The notes under the pieces were generated by a model, which did no database searches, had not been told where the DNA came from, and saw nothing but the letters and a program-made list of their open reading frames with translations. From Onchocerca lupi (lineage: Eukaryota; Nematoda; Chromadorea; Rhabditida; Onchocercidae), in assembly GCA_028564675.1 (NCBI GenBank), contig JAOVVO010000063.1, positions 62,001 through 126,000 of the forward strand: a stretch of DNA of 64,000 bases, read 5' to 3'. Below are positions 24,701 to 36,399 of the stretch, piece by piece. Within the stretch, counting starts at the first letter, position 1. Every line of letters begins with the position of its first letter. A program made the translations under genes and the position numbers.

Positions 24701-27700
24701 GAGATGAAGAAGTTCTGCATGATGATGATGATGATGAACTTGCCGAATTTGACAATAATAATCATATCAAACTTGAGTCAAATGCAGCTGTTGGTAATTC
24801 TCATATTGCCGGCAAATGGTGGTTCGGCAAAAGTACCAAGTAATAACTTTTTAGCAAAACTACGAACACATAATTATTTTGTAAAAGTAGTCTACATAAT
24901 ACCGAATAAATGATATTCATAAAACCTTTAGTTTCTTTAAATTACGATGATTTCTTTGAATTAAAATGATAAGCTTTTCTAAAACAAGTTACAAGAGCAT
25001 TTATATCATTTTTAGTTAAATATAAGAATATCATTTAATTTTTTCTAATTTTTTTTTCTTACAAATGTATTTTAATTTTGCATATTTATTTTCCAGGAAC
25101 ATTCCACACTGTGCCAAGTGGGGCTGTACTCATGATCATCGCGATAAGGAATCTACGGATGGTGGTAAATATTTGACACCAACACAGCAACGATTCAAAG
25201 AAATTCATCATCTTAGAAAACAACTGAAGTTTGTATTTCTTTTTTCAGGAAAATATCAAATTATTGGTGTTTCTTATTCAATTCTTAGAATTTTGTACTC
25301 AATAATGCACTCTCAAAAGATAAACTTATTGTATCTTTCAAAACTACACTATTTTTTATTCTTTATAAAGCATTGCTAACTAAGATGAACACGATAAAAT
25401 CGTCAAATATAAAAATAATTTCGAGAAAATCTTGCAATGATAAGTTTTTTTTTCCTGTTAAATTGGTTGCTTTTTTAATTATTTGTGAAATTTCAAAAGT
25501 TCATAATCACAAATCTCAGGCTAGCATTATCTCAATTGGAAGATAAAGATTTGCATTTAAATGAGTTACGTGAGAAGTTACGCGATTTGGAATCAATGGT
25601 CGGTTCCGCGAATATCATAAGCGAAAAACATCAGCATCTGCTCCACAAAGAATCTAATGAAGATTATGAGCGTGAGAAAAAAAAACTTATCGATAAGCAC
25701 GAGGTAGGCACACTTAAATTAAGTTGGGAAAAACATCGAACTATTTTAATATTGAAGCTATGCAATGACACGAACGGTGGCAATTTGTCATTAAATTTCT
25801 GAAAAAAATACGCATTTACCAGCATTTTCAATAATTTGTGTTCGTATTTTAAAATTATAAAAGTCACATTCACTTGTTAAATGATTAAGATTTAAAAGAC
25901 TCATAAATTAATTCAGATTCGTGTGCGACAATTGATCAAAGAGGCGGTTGATGCACGAGCAGAAATGATGAAAGTAAAAATTGCAATGAAACAGTTGGAA
26001 GAAGCAAAAGTTAAAACAGAAGTTAAAGATGCGGAAATGATGACAGAAATGATTGAAGAAATGTCACCTTTTGAAATTCATCCCGAACCATCACGACTAT
26101 CATCATCGTTTTCTCCTCCACCTCAGGTATTTCTTAATTAAAGCACCAATTTCATTATGGGATTATCTATGACATTCAGTTTGCAATCAAAAGTTTGTAT
26201 GAACGAAGAAATGAAAAAAAAAAAAAAAAAAAAAAAAAAGGGTAGAAATTTTCAGACAGGAAATGCAACGGAAGCTCGAATTGGACAAATTCCACAAGAT
26301 TTATCTCTTCAACTTCAGGTTGCGTTTTGACATTTACATAGAATGACGGCTTAAAGAGCACCTATTCTATTTCCTCCTTTTGATCTCGCTTCTTTTCTAT
26401 TCCCAAAAATTTATTTCTGATGGGAAAAGTTATTTTCCATCTCAATTATCACAAACTTTTTAAATAGACTTTCTGATGCAAATATGAAATCTTTACTATT
26501 CTCAAAAAATTGGTTTGTTGTTAATTTTTTTAAAATTCTATTTATACCATATAAAAATAGAGGAAATAGAACAAAAAAATAAATAGAATTTAATTCAATT
26601 TTAGGCTTATGAAAATGAAGCAATGGCATGGAGAATGAAAGCTGCTCAACTGGAAATGGTACTTAAAGATTATACATTGAAAACGCAACAAGAAATTTTT
26701 AATCCTGAATTGGAAAAGTGTCGTAATGATAATGAACGCTTGCGAACTTATATTAAGTATGTTTAAGCTTCTAATTAAATTTTCAATTAATCAAATATTC
26801 AATATTGGTATGAATTGAAGTTTCTGTTTAAGTAAAAGAAAGAAAAAATGGAATCTAACCAATATTATTCTGATTACTATTCTGACTAGTATTTTTAATT
26901 CGTAAGCTTGAATTTCTAGATTTCCAATTTTTAAATTCTGAACAGATTTTTACAGGAATATGGAAGCAAATATGTCGAATCATGCAATGATTGATTCAGG
27001 ATTTGAAACATATGTGAATGTTCTCTTGCAAACAAGCGCTACTGATTGTTGCTCACAACAATGTGAAGAGCGCAGAAAACAATTGAGAGAGGAAAACAAT
27101 CATCTTCTTGAAAAAGTTTCCATTATTATTATTATTTTTTTAATACTTCTAAATACAAATTGATAATTCACTAGAATTCTTAAGAAAGATTTTATAATCT
27201 TTGGTGAAAATATGTTGTTTTTGATAGGAAATAAAAGCACTGGAATGTTTGGAAAAAATTCATATTCATCGAATTTTTCAGATTGAAGAACAAACGTTAC
27301 GTTTAAATGAATATGAAGAAAATATTAAATTGCTACGTCAGACCATTCATTCCATGGAGGAAGAAAATAAGAAAAATTTGCACACAATGAAGCAAATGTC
27401 GAAGGAAATTGAGGAAAAGACTGCTGAAGTAGAAGTTGCCAATATAGCTGCTTTACAGTTGCAGGTCAGACTATTCAAGTATTTTTTCAATTTTTCAAAC
27501 TTCCTTCGATTTTATTTCTTTTTTTTTTTAACTCAATTATTATTGTTATATTATTTTCTTTTGTTTCATTACAGAACGAATTGGGAATCAAGACAAAAGC
27601 TATTTGCTATTTAGAAGAACGTCATCAAGTTTATCGTAATACGATTTTGGATCATCATTTGGTTGTAAAGGATGAATCAACTGATGACTGGGAACGTGGT

Positions 27701-30700
27701 TTTTCGGATCCACGTTATGTTGTTAATGTTTCAAAACGTGTACAAACTGATCTCACTGTGGAAATATTACGAGAAAATGAACTTAAATTTATACAAATTA
27801 CGGAGAAATTGGAGGTATTTTAAATTTATTAAATAAATCTATTTTTTAAAACAATGATTGGAATAGTGATATATTTTAAACAACAAAATAGTAAATGTAG
27901 AAGAGCTATGTAGAAATTAGGAAAGTGAAAATACTCATTTGCAAATTGGATATATCTATTAAAATTGCAGGATATTTGACAAGTAATTTTAACGTGTTAC
28001 TGTCTGATTATATTTGTGATTAAAGATATTTTAATTGACTATGTTTTATTTTTATTTTTTATTTTTTGAATATGTGGCAATTAATCAATAATCAATCCGG
28101 TTTGAGATTAAAATATAATCTGTCCAGTTATTACTTCAGTATCAATACAGGCACTGATAAAGGAGTTCTCAGCAAAGGAAAATAACATGTTGGAGCATTT
28201 TCGAGAAATTGAAAAAGATTTGTCAGCCAAAAATTCTCTGGTTGGTTCATTAGCAAATCAATTAGAAGAAGCAGACCGAGAAGCAACAAAGTCATCTGAA
28301 TTGCATCAAAAAGAACGGGGAGAATTCCAGAAGAAATTGTATGAACTAGGACAAATCGCTGAAAATATACCGGTATTGCAGTTCGAAATTGAGAAACTTC
28401 AACAGGTACTAATGTTTCAGTTTCTTATGAGTGAAATAGACTTAAGATTTAATTAAATATAAATTAAATATGATTAATTCTCCCTATTACTTCATGATTA
28501 CAAATTTGGTTAATTTCATAAAAATCATTGCTATTAATGTTTTGTACACGTAAAATTGTTTCAATATGTAGAATAGTACAAAAAAAAAAAAATTATATAC
28601 TAATTGCTATACTAATTAATCTTCTAGTGAGAATTCGTTTCGGAAAGACCAAAATATTTTTTGCAATATAAATATGACGAAATAATCAAATGTTGCGTAT
28701 AGTAGAAATTTGTAATATTTCTCGGATAAGCGGAGTCACTTATCCATATCTTGGCACAAAGACCTTTGTTCTCTCTCAATTCGCTAATAGAATTCATGTG
28801 CATTGTCTAAAAGATGGTAAATTATGCTACTTGGCTAGAATGTTGTAAATTAGCAACTAGTACAAGACCGAGAGTTATCGATCTAGAACGGAGCTTCTAG
28901 CGATGACGAATGGCGTTTTCCTATTTTTATTCCAATTTTTATCAAATATTGTAGATTGTTATATCGCCCCGTTATCGTGTATTTTCGATATTCGTTTATA
29001 TAAATTATATTGCAGTATAGTTGCAACGATAAACTACGTTATAACAAGGCTTTGATCACGCAACAAATACACTTACTCCAAGAAATCTTCAATTCCTCAA
29101 AAATCTTCCCTGAATTCGTTCTACTTTCACGATAACTCGTTTTATCACTGTTACAGGAGCGTAGTTTGATGGAAAATCGATTTAAAAATGTAAAAGAGGA
29201 ATATGAAGCCGGCTTAGAAATGGCATTGTCGGAATCGTTGAAGAAATACCAGAAGCAAAGTGATTATTGGACTGCAAAAATGTCAGCTACGAATGCTAAC
29301 AGTGAATTACTTCGAGTATATTTTAAATTAATATCTTTTTTTTTTTTCTTCTTAAATTTTATTTACCAAGATGAAGAAATTAAATTAAGTAGAAATATAT
29401 TAGATTATTGATTAATTATTAAAGAATCATTCAAGTAGATCGTCATCAAATTCAAATTTATTAAATTACTAGCTTATCATTAATATTTGTTTATTTTTAA
29501 ATCACAAGAGCATTCTCAACTTATTAATTATTAAGTTATACAAATATTTACTAAATTATTATTTATCGATTCTGTTACTTATCACTGTTCTATGAGCGTT
29601 TATATTTCAAATTATTGACAGATATTTTACTTATACTTCGATATTGACAATCTGCTATTTAAAGCCAAGTAGATATTTGTAATCATTGCTCTATTTCCTA
29701 GCGTTATTGAAAAGTTTCTTGGAAAATATCCATCCTTATCTTCTCAATTACCAGAATGAATGAAAATTTTCTAATTTAAATAATTATTTTTACAGAATGA
29801 AAATATTGCTTTGAAGCGTTCAATAGAAGAGCTAAAATTGCGTACACAATTGCAACAGGCCGATTTGTCGAAAAGGCTTACGTCAAGTATCAATCATATA
29901 TCTTATCTTAAAAAACAAGCAAGTGTTTTTTCTTTTCTTTTTTGATTTCAGTTGGACGTTTTATTTAGATACTAAGAGTTCAGTTATCGAAATTAATCAG
30001 ATCAAAGAATTATGGATTAATTCAAATTTTATTGATTCAATTTAATCTTGCATTGGATGAAACTTTTTAGAAGAATACAAACGATAAATATTTTAAACTT
30101 CATTTTTCATTGCTCTAAGATTGATTTACCAGTCAGCTTTTTTTTTTTTATCATCATCATATCACTTTTTAGTCCACAAAAGTTTCATGATGCTATTTAA
30201 CTGGAAGAATTATGTAATAAGTAAGATCTGAAACGAAGTTGAATGATAAAAGTTATACTCGATTTTCTTTTTTTTTTTTTTCATCATTATATAATACTGT
30301 AATTCCGAAACTTTTCCAGCAAAGTAAGCATTTGAAACTTTTAGTTGAATCGAAGTACACGTGATGTTCAAGTGGATGTACATCCACGTGTTGTTAGCAA
30401 ATACGTTGCATGTCGACCAAATGCACGACATAAAATGACTGATATCGAGAAGGGTGATCTGTTCGATGAGGTCGAAGAACGACTGAAACTTTATCAAGGT
30501 GAATTAAATACCAGTCGTCAGGAGGTAGCGATATTGCAACAGAAATTGGTCGATAATGTTCAAATTCAGGTTCATTCTTCGATGCTCTATTTATCAAGAA
30601 TTTAATTGAAATTTGATTTATTTTAAAGGATAATTTTATGTTCTCAATTTTTACATTTGAAATGATCTATACGCTTAGATATCAATAAACTATGTCTTCT

Positions 30701-33700
30701 GATGATAAAATAATGAAAAACTTTATACAACAAAATCGACTAATTAAGATGGTCGATGGAACATTAATCTTCTTGGCTTGCTTGATCTCTCTGCTGCGTT
30801 ACTGCTTATGACAAAATATCTTTAAATTGTTGTGAGATATGTAGTTTAATTCGAAAGAAAAAACTGTACAAAATATTAAAATATATTTCGTTTAGATGGA
30901 AGATCATTCATTGCGTAAGAAATTTAGCCCAGTCAAAGTTTTGCCAATGAATAAGGAATTGAGAAGTTCAGGGATTACAAACAGTGATACAAAGAGCAAA
31001 TTAAAGATTAGCAATTTATTGGAACAGATTGAGGAATTGGAGAAACAAAATCATAATTTGACAATGCGATTGCTTGGATTTGAAACAGAGAAGCAAAATT
31101 TGTTGGACAATCAGCGAGGACAAGTCTCACATCATATTTCAGAATTCGATATTTTCCGCAAAGAATTAAATCAGGTGAACTATTATCTATTAAAATATAA
31201 ACATTGTTACGTGCATGATTTAGCATGAAAAATAAGAGCAAAATTGTAATTAAAACTTGCTAATGATTTTTTTTGAAATTTTATGTCATATTTGTATATT
31301 TAAAAATAATTCGTTGAATAACAATAATTTGCAGGAATTTGATCGTTTTGAGAATGAACGGCAAAGTTTGGAAGCACGTATTGCAATTTTAGCGGAAGTG
31401 AAAGAAGAGCGTGATAAATTGTTTGAACTTTTGAAAAATAAAATAATTTTAGGAAAAAACTATAATGATTCAAATGCTGTGTCGCAGACTAGGTAATTTT
31501 AATGATTATTAAGAAAATTTCTCATTATTGTGAATAATTAGTGAAATTAATGGATGCAATGTTTTTGAAATTTGTAATAATATTGAAATTAAGATCAAAA
31601 TAGATGCTTCTTACTGTACAAACTTTCTTCATAAATATTTTCAGTCCTTTTTCTGTTCAAACTCAAGAAAATTTGGTTGCATTTACTGGTGATCACAAAA
31701 AAATCAAGATCGATCAGAAATTTCGCAGGAAAAGGTTGGTATTTAAGCGTTTATCAAGCATTTATCGATTGAATTGTTTTTGTTATTGGAAAATAATTTG
31801 TTAGGAATTGTTTGGAATTCTCGAAAAAATAAACTATCTTAGTGTTTTTGATGCAACTACAGGATAAAAAGTAAAAAATAAAGAGTAAATTAGTGAAAAT
31901 TGGAGTGGCATCAAGAAGTAGCGTAAATGAAATGATTATTCTCTCATTTTTTGCTAAACTACTGTCTTTGAATTCATTTGGCTATACACAGAAATATGTT
32001 TATTAGAAAATTATTCCAAAATGATCAATTTTTTTGAAACAGAAAGGTGTTGAAACTATTGAAATTGTGGCAAAATTTTTGAAGGGCAATTTTTTTGCAA
32101 ATTTAAGCAATTTGTGAATAATTTATATTCTGTTTTCAAGAATTTCGCCTAAATTTCTTTGAAATTAGTTTAGTCAGTGATACATTTAAATTTCACTATT
32201 GCTTGTTTAATTATTTATTGTATTTTAATTTTCAAACTTCAAAAATTGTTGCTTTATTTTTCATCATTGCAGCTACTTTTTACATATTTTATTGATTAAA
32301 ATTAAATTAGTTTTTTTTTTTTCATTCATTACTTTCTTCTATTTTTTCTTAAAATTTCAATTTTTAGATGGATGTCAGTACCACATTTATTCAGATTATC
32401 AGCTGCAGAAGCAAATGCTATTTCATCGAACGAAACAACAATCCTACGTGAACGAAACTTTATTCTTGCTCGGGAGAACGCTCGTCTCAACGAAGAATTG
32501 ATTAGTTTAAAACATTTCATCAAATCATCAATGCATAGTACGTCATATACGTCCAGCAATAACGGCAAAATACTACCAATTATCAACGAACATTCACCGA
32601 GTTTTAATTTTACTGCTGATCTGATGCAAGTAATTTCATTAAATATTTCTAGTAATTCAAGTCTTCCAACTTTTCTTTTAATTTCTCACAAAATTTTTAG
32701 ATCATTTTGCATCAAAAAAACGATCTTTTACGAGAAACGATTCAAACAAGAAATTTTAATTTATTCATTCATACTCTAATTACATTCCAAATCATATCGT
32801 TTTTAGGTACAAGAAGATCTTGAGAATGTTATCGAACAAATTGATAATTCCGCGATTACCAATAAAATTGAAGATCATAACCGCCGAAATAAATCTTCTT
32901 CTTTAAGCGTACGTTTCTTCTCAGATTGCAAATTTGGAATTTTTGAGAGAAGAATATGATAAAACTATTTTTACAAAAAATGAAATTTTTCTCTCAATAA
33001 TATATTTTTACAGATATAATTAACTTTTTAAAAGCTCAAACTTCAACTTTTTCTTCTTGAATAATTATCAGAATTTTCTGATGCTAATAATGTGATTATA
33101 TGTTTAAAAAAATCTGCTTGAACATATTTTCTGAGTGGCTTTTCCAGAATTTTTTATTTTGTGCTGTGGAAATTATTAATTGGAAAAGGACAAAGTTTCC
33201 TAATTTTTCAGCCAAAAGAACGAAATTCTTCATCTTCAAGTATAGCTAAGCTTGAAGATTTGAAAATTGCCTTGAAAAAGTCATACGAAGAACAAAAAGC
33301 TCTTGCTGAACAACTGGATCAAGTTACACTTAATTTTCAAGATGCATGTCGTGAATTGGATCTATACAAACATGAGTTGCGTGAAGATGCTCTAAAATGT
33401 TCATGTAATATCCGCTTACCGAGAAGTAGAAGTTTTACTGAAATTGGACGTGCTACAGTCAATTTAGACGAGTATCTTAGGTATTGCATAAGAATTTACA
33501 TCCTTCTTATCTTTTTACATAAAAAAAATCATAAATTGAAATTTAATTTAATAAGAAGTTTGAATATTTGAGATTTTTTGATATTCATAATGTTTGAAAG
33601 ATCATTTGCTTATCGCTGCTAGTTTTATTCCAGGTGGAAAGAGAAAGCTGGTACGATGTTTCGTGAATTGAATCGAATCCGTAAAGAATATCGTGCTTCT

Positions 33701-36399
33701 GATGATGAACGTCGCGAATTACGCATGCAACTAGTAATGTTACGAGGTGAACTTGGCTTAGCTCAATCTCAGCTTGCGGAAATGTTGTCTAAGCAGCAGC
33801 GAAAACCGGGCGAATTGGTATCAAATGTTTCAGCGATCAGTGAGAACGATACGTCATCATCTGCGCTAATCAAGAGGAAAAGAATGAAATCTGTAAATCA
33901 CATTTCTTTCTATAACTCGTTTAACCTCATGCTACATATGATTTTCAATTCTTCAAATCTCATTTTTGACAGTGGAAAAAAGCAGATTAAATTGAAATTG
34001 CACAAATTTGCGATTATTTCTGATTATCAGCTAAGGAACGAGCGAAGCAAAGAATGTTGCTATCACTAAGTAGTAGTGATGACAATTTATGATATTAGAG
34101 TCTTGGCTAAGGACTCTAAAAATATATATATTTATTAGAGAAAAGCATTCTAACTAAGAAGTGATAAAGGTTAATGAAATTAGCTATATATAATACCCAT
34201 AAATCCTTTATTTAAGTTGAAAGTAAACATCATGACTACAAAATTAATAAATCAAATTTCATTGGCAGCGTAGCTTTTTAATATTATATTATATTTAAAA
34301 TATCTTTCTTCTCCCAAAAATATCGATTGCAAAAGTTAAAAAAAATTTTAAACGAATAATTCTGACTATTAGAATTATAGAAGTTGCTTCGAGATAAACA
34401 TTCCGATGAATTTTGTGATGCAATGGATTCATCGTCTTCAATCTTCTTCACAGCTTCTTCTTCATTTTATTCTCTTGATGATGCATTCTATTCGATAAGT
34501 GAACCAGATTTAGTTGCCACAAAGTAATTTATTTCATTTCTTGACTTGACTTGTTTTGTAATTTGAATGATTTTTTTTTAAAACATTTCCCGTTCTGTCT
34601 TTCTCAATTACCCATCTTTGATGATAATGTTTTAAAAACTTTACTTATCAACAAAATTTCCTAGTAAAACTTCCATAATTAGTTTTGAGCTTCTACAGAC
34701 TTTTTTATATCTGATAACTTTTTATATGAATTCTGAAATGAAATAGAATTTTAATGCGATATAATATTATGAGATTTTCAATGAGATATGAGCTTTCCAT
34801 TAATTTTTTCTTGACTTTTTTAAAAATTATTTTATACTTCAGCATATTTCACGACAAATGTGTAATTGTTATCTAATTAGATTTAATTAACTTTCTAGAT
34901 TTGAAGGTGCTCGTGAATATCGTTTCTCCAGTCATGGCTATCATGATTGCTATCTTTTATCAGCTTATTTCCAAGAATCTCGTGGACCATCGACCTATCT
35001 TGAAAGAATCCAACTTAATCCAAAGGAACATGAAGAAATCATCAAGGAAGCAGCCAAATTGAAAATAACATCATTAAGTGAAAAAGCGCGTCAGAAAAAA
35101 GACATCTATGAAAAGGTTTGTTGAAATTAACATTGTTGATAGATTGATTTAGGGATTGCTAACTTATTTTTTTAATTAACTCTTGCCGATCTTTATAATT
35201 CATCTTTCTAAACATGTTTCAGAATATCTTCGTGATTTACAAAAAAAAGACTTAACTAAACATTGATTTAAAAATAAAAACTTGAGTCGTAATTAAAAGT
35301 ATTCTACTGTAGAAAGTTGGATTTGATTAGGTTTCATTCACCGTTATATTGCACTAATGAAACTGTCGCTCTCTTCTGATTATTGAAGAAAAAATTTCCA
35401 GGATTTATGGAATTCGCAATCAGAATCGCTGCTAACATCGTGTGAAAAACAAAGTATAAAGAATAAACAAAGACTGAGAAATCTGGAAAAGCATATCACA
35501 GAACAGGAGCAAAAAAAACTGATAAAAGAGGTATTTTCATTTTAATGTATTATATCTTCCCTGTTTGAGTAAGTTTGGTTTGATAAAATCTTTAAAAAAA
35601 AAAAAAATTTAGTAAAAATTTAAAAATTTCAAACAGACTGAGAATTTAGAAAATCGAAAAGACATTACTGTCGGAAAATAAGCATCTATTAATTATGATT
35701 TCTTTTTTATATTCTTATCAAAATTTATGGTTCAAAGTTTACAAAGAAAGAAAATTCTTTTTCAAAATTTACAAAATAAGAAAATTCTTTGCAAAGTAAC
35801 AAAATCTGTTGGATTTAGTAAGATGAAAATGACTGAAGTAGAATTTCTTTTTATTTACAAATATTCAATCGAATATATTCGGTTTGAATAAAAAAAAACT
35901 TTTTTGGAAGTATTCTACATTGTAGCAAAATGTAAAAGAAAGCATGGAATTTTTCTTCGTTGTAATCGCTAATTAAGATTTGTTAATTAATATGAAAAGC
36001 AATTAGTTTCAATCTGCTGGACAATTACAGAAAAGGGAAATGCTAACAAAGGAAAATAATGAAATGGTAAAAGAACGTCAGAAAATATATCCGACAACGT
36101 TGAAAAACAATGAAGAAGGTATACTTCATCATTTTTTAGCTTTCTGTTTGTTTTTGTTTTGATTTTCAATTATTTAGTAACAAGTAATTAATTAAGGAAA
36201 ATGGAAATGAAAGTAATATAAGAAGAGATTTTTTTATTTCTTATTTCTTCAAGCAAAGAAAGGCACTTATTTCCAGTAAAAGCATCTATCGTTATTCAAA
36301 AACGCACACCTTAGGTTGAATTTTCTATAAATGTTAGAATTTTACTTTGAAATTAAAATGACACAATTATTTTTAGAAGAAATCAGTCGAAGAAAATGA
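18776..36399 (+). CDS. Large coiled-coil protein with syntaphilin/syntabulin-like region
   Basis: About 28 exons, roughly 1,610 codons: 18776-18889, 19205-19373, 24226-24354, 24572-24839, 25097-25228, 25520-25703, 25917-26126, 26256-26318, 26605-26756, 26956-27115, 27228-27464, 27575-27814, 28151-28405, 29157-29315, 29796-29886(?), 30345-30569, 30896-31174, 31335-31492, 31645-31734, 32368-32629, 32807-32908, 33212-33480, 33634-33892, 34381-34523, 34899-35115, 35402-35530, 36007-36118, 36377-36399. Phases match except 29886/30345. Residues 1-140 are low-complexity; an Asp/Glu block follows; then GKWWFGKS, HCAKWGCTHDH and KYLTPTQQRFKEIHHLRKQL. The last matches the YLTPLQQKE-IRHLK start of the syntaphilin domain, which in mammals anchors mitochondria or links kinesin cargo. 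The rest is mostly heptad-rich coiled coil (to about 33,900) with a non-coil tail from 34381. No C-terminal membrane anchor is seen, unlike mammalian syntaphilin, and it is about three times longer. Domain match by eye; function inferred. Confidence 0.75.
19667..20040 (+). mobile_element. Helitron-family terminal fragment
   Basis: The element starts at TCTATATAAATAAAAATATAAATGCT (19667 on) and continues with a subterminal block (about 19727-19765) containing TTTTCAAATTTTGACACAAC and TTTGCATTCGAATA. Both parts recur at 21108, at 61401 (minus) and near 43430. Its far end is unclear; the following CT-rich and AAT-repeat sequence (19850-19990) includes an approximate internal duplication. It is non-coding and lies in intron 2 of the coiled-coil gene. 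Confidence 0.6.
20660..20816 (+). repeat. Alternating purine-pyrimidine (TG/CG/CA) tract
   Basis: About 150 bp dominated by GTGCGT, GCGTGC, TGTATG and ACGTGTG steps, with many CpG and ATGCA motifs, in otherwise AT-rich intron DNA. Not a clean tandem repeat. It could adopt Z-DNA or be a decayed dinucleotide repeat; a further CACACA patch follows at 21000-21012. Confidence 0.5.
21108..24162 (-). mobile_element. Decayed autonomous-type Helitron (Helitron2/Helentron-like ends)
   Basis: The left end is TCTATATAAATAAAAATGTAAATG (21108). The right end has the inverted motif CATTTTTATTCACATAGA (24063-24080) followed by a hairpin whose arms are AGCTGGAT (24125-24132) and ATCCAGCT (24155-24162). Inside, the minus strand encodes remnants of the Helitron helicase (next entry). 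Rolling-circle transposons use a Rep nuclease plus PIF1-type helicase and do not make target duplications. The whole element sits in intron 2 of the coiled-coil gene (19374-24225), antisense to it. The asymmetric arrangement (short inverted repeat at one terminus, the same repeat internal to a hairpin at the other) is known from Helitron2/Helentron elements; assigning it to that subgroup is inference. Confidence 0.75.
21440..23350 (-). pseudogene. Helitron helicase (PIF1-like) pseudogene
   Basis: Minus-strand fragments in several frames match the PIF1-family helicase of Helitrons in order. Near 23300-23150 is an N-terminal zinc-binding type fragment (CKTLKFNGETKAP), then LENDRHWNICINDEYSTLHP (about 23100) and MAEDILHR (22954). 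Next come SQNDIAVALASSGAAATLL and SGRTVHSVLKLP (helicase motif region, 22590-22480), LILLGRDFRQIL (22300, Walker-B-side motif) and NYPTEFLN...PKLCN (21830-21700). Near 21530 is INKAQGQSLELYDLDLE, the C-terminal motif. Frameshifts and stops separate the pieces, so it is inactive. The Rep (HUH endonuclease) segment expected between the N-terminal fragment and LENDRHW is not visible, indicating an internal deletion. Confidence 0.85.
28406..29156. other. Intron 13 of coiled-coil gene, with possible solo LTR
   Basis: Most of this intron is less AT-rich than its neighbours. A segment at about 28691-29046 starts TGTTGCGTATAG and ends CGTTATAACA (short TGTT...AACA inverted ends) and contains a TATA-like TTTATATAAATT near its end. 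That is compatible with a solo LTR, but no target-site duplication flanks it and no second copy is in the window, so the identification is weak. Confidence 0.25.
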
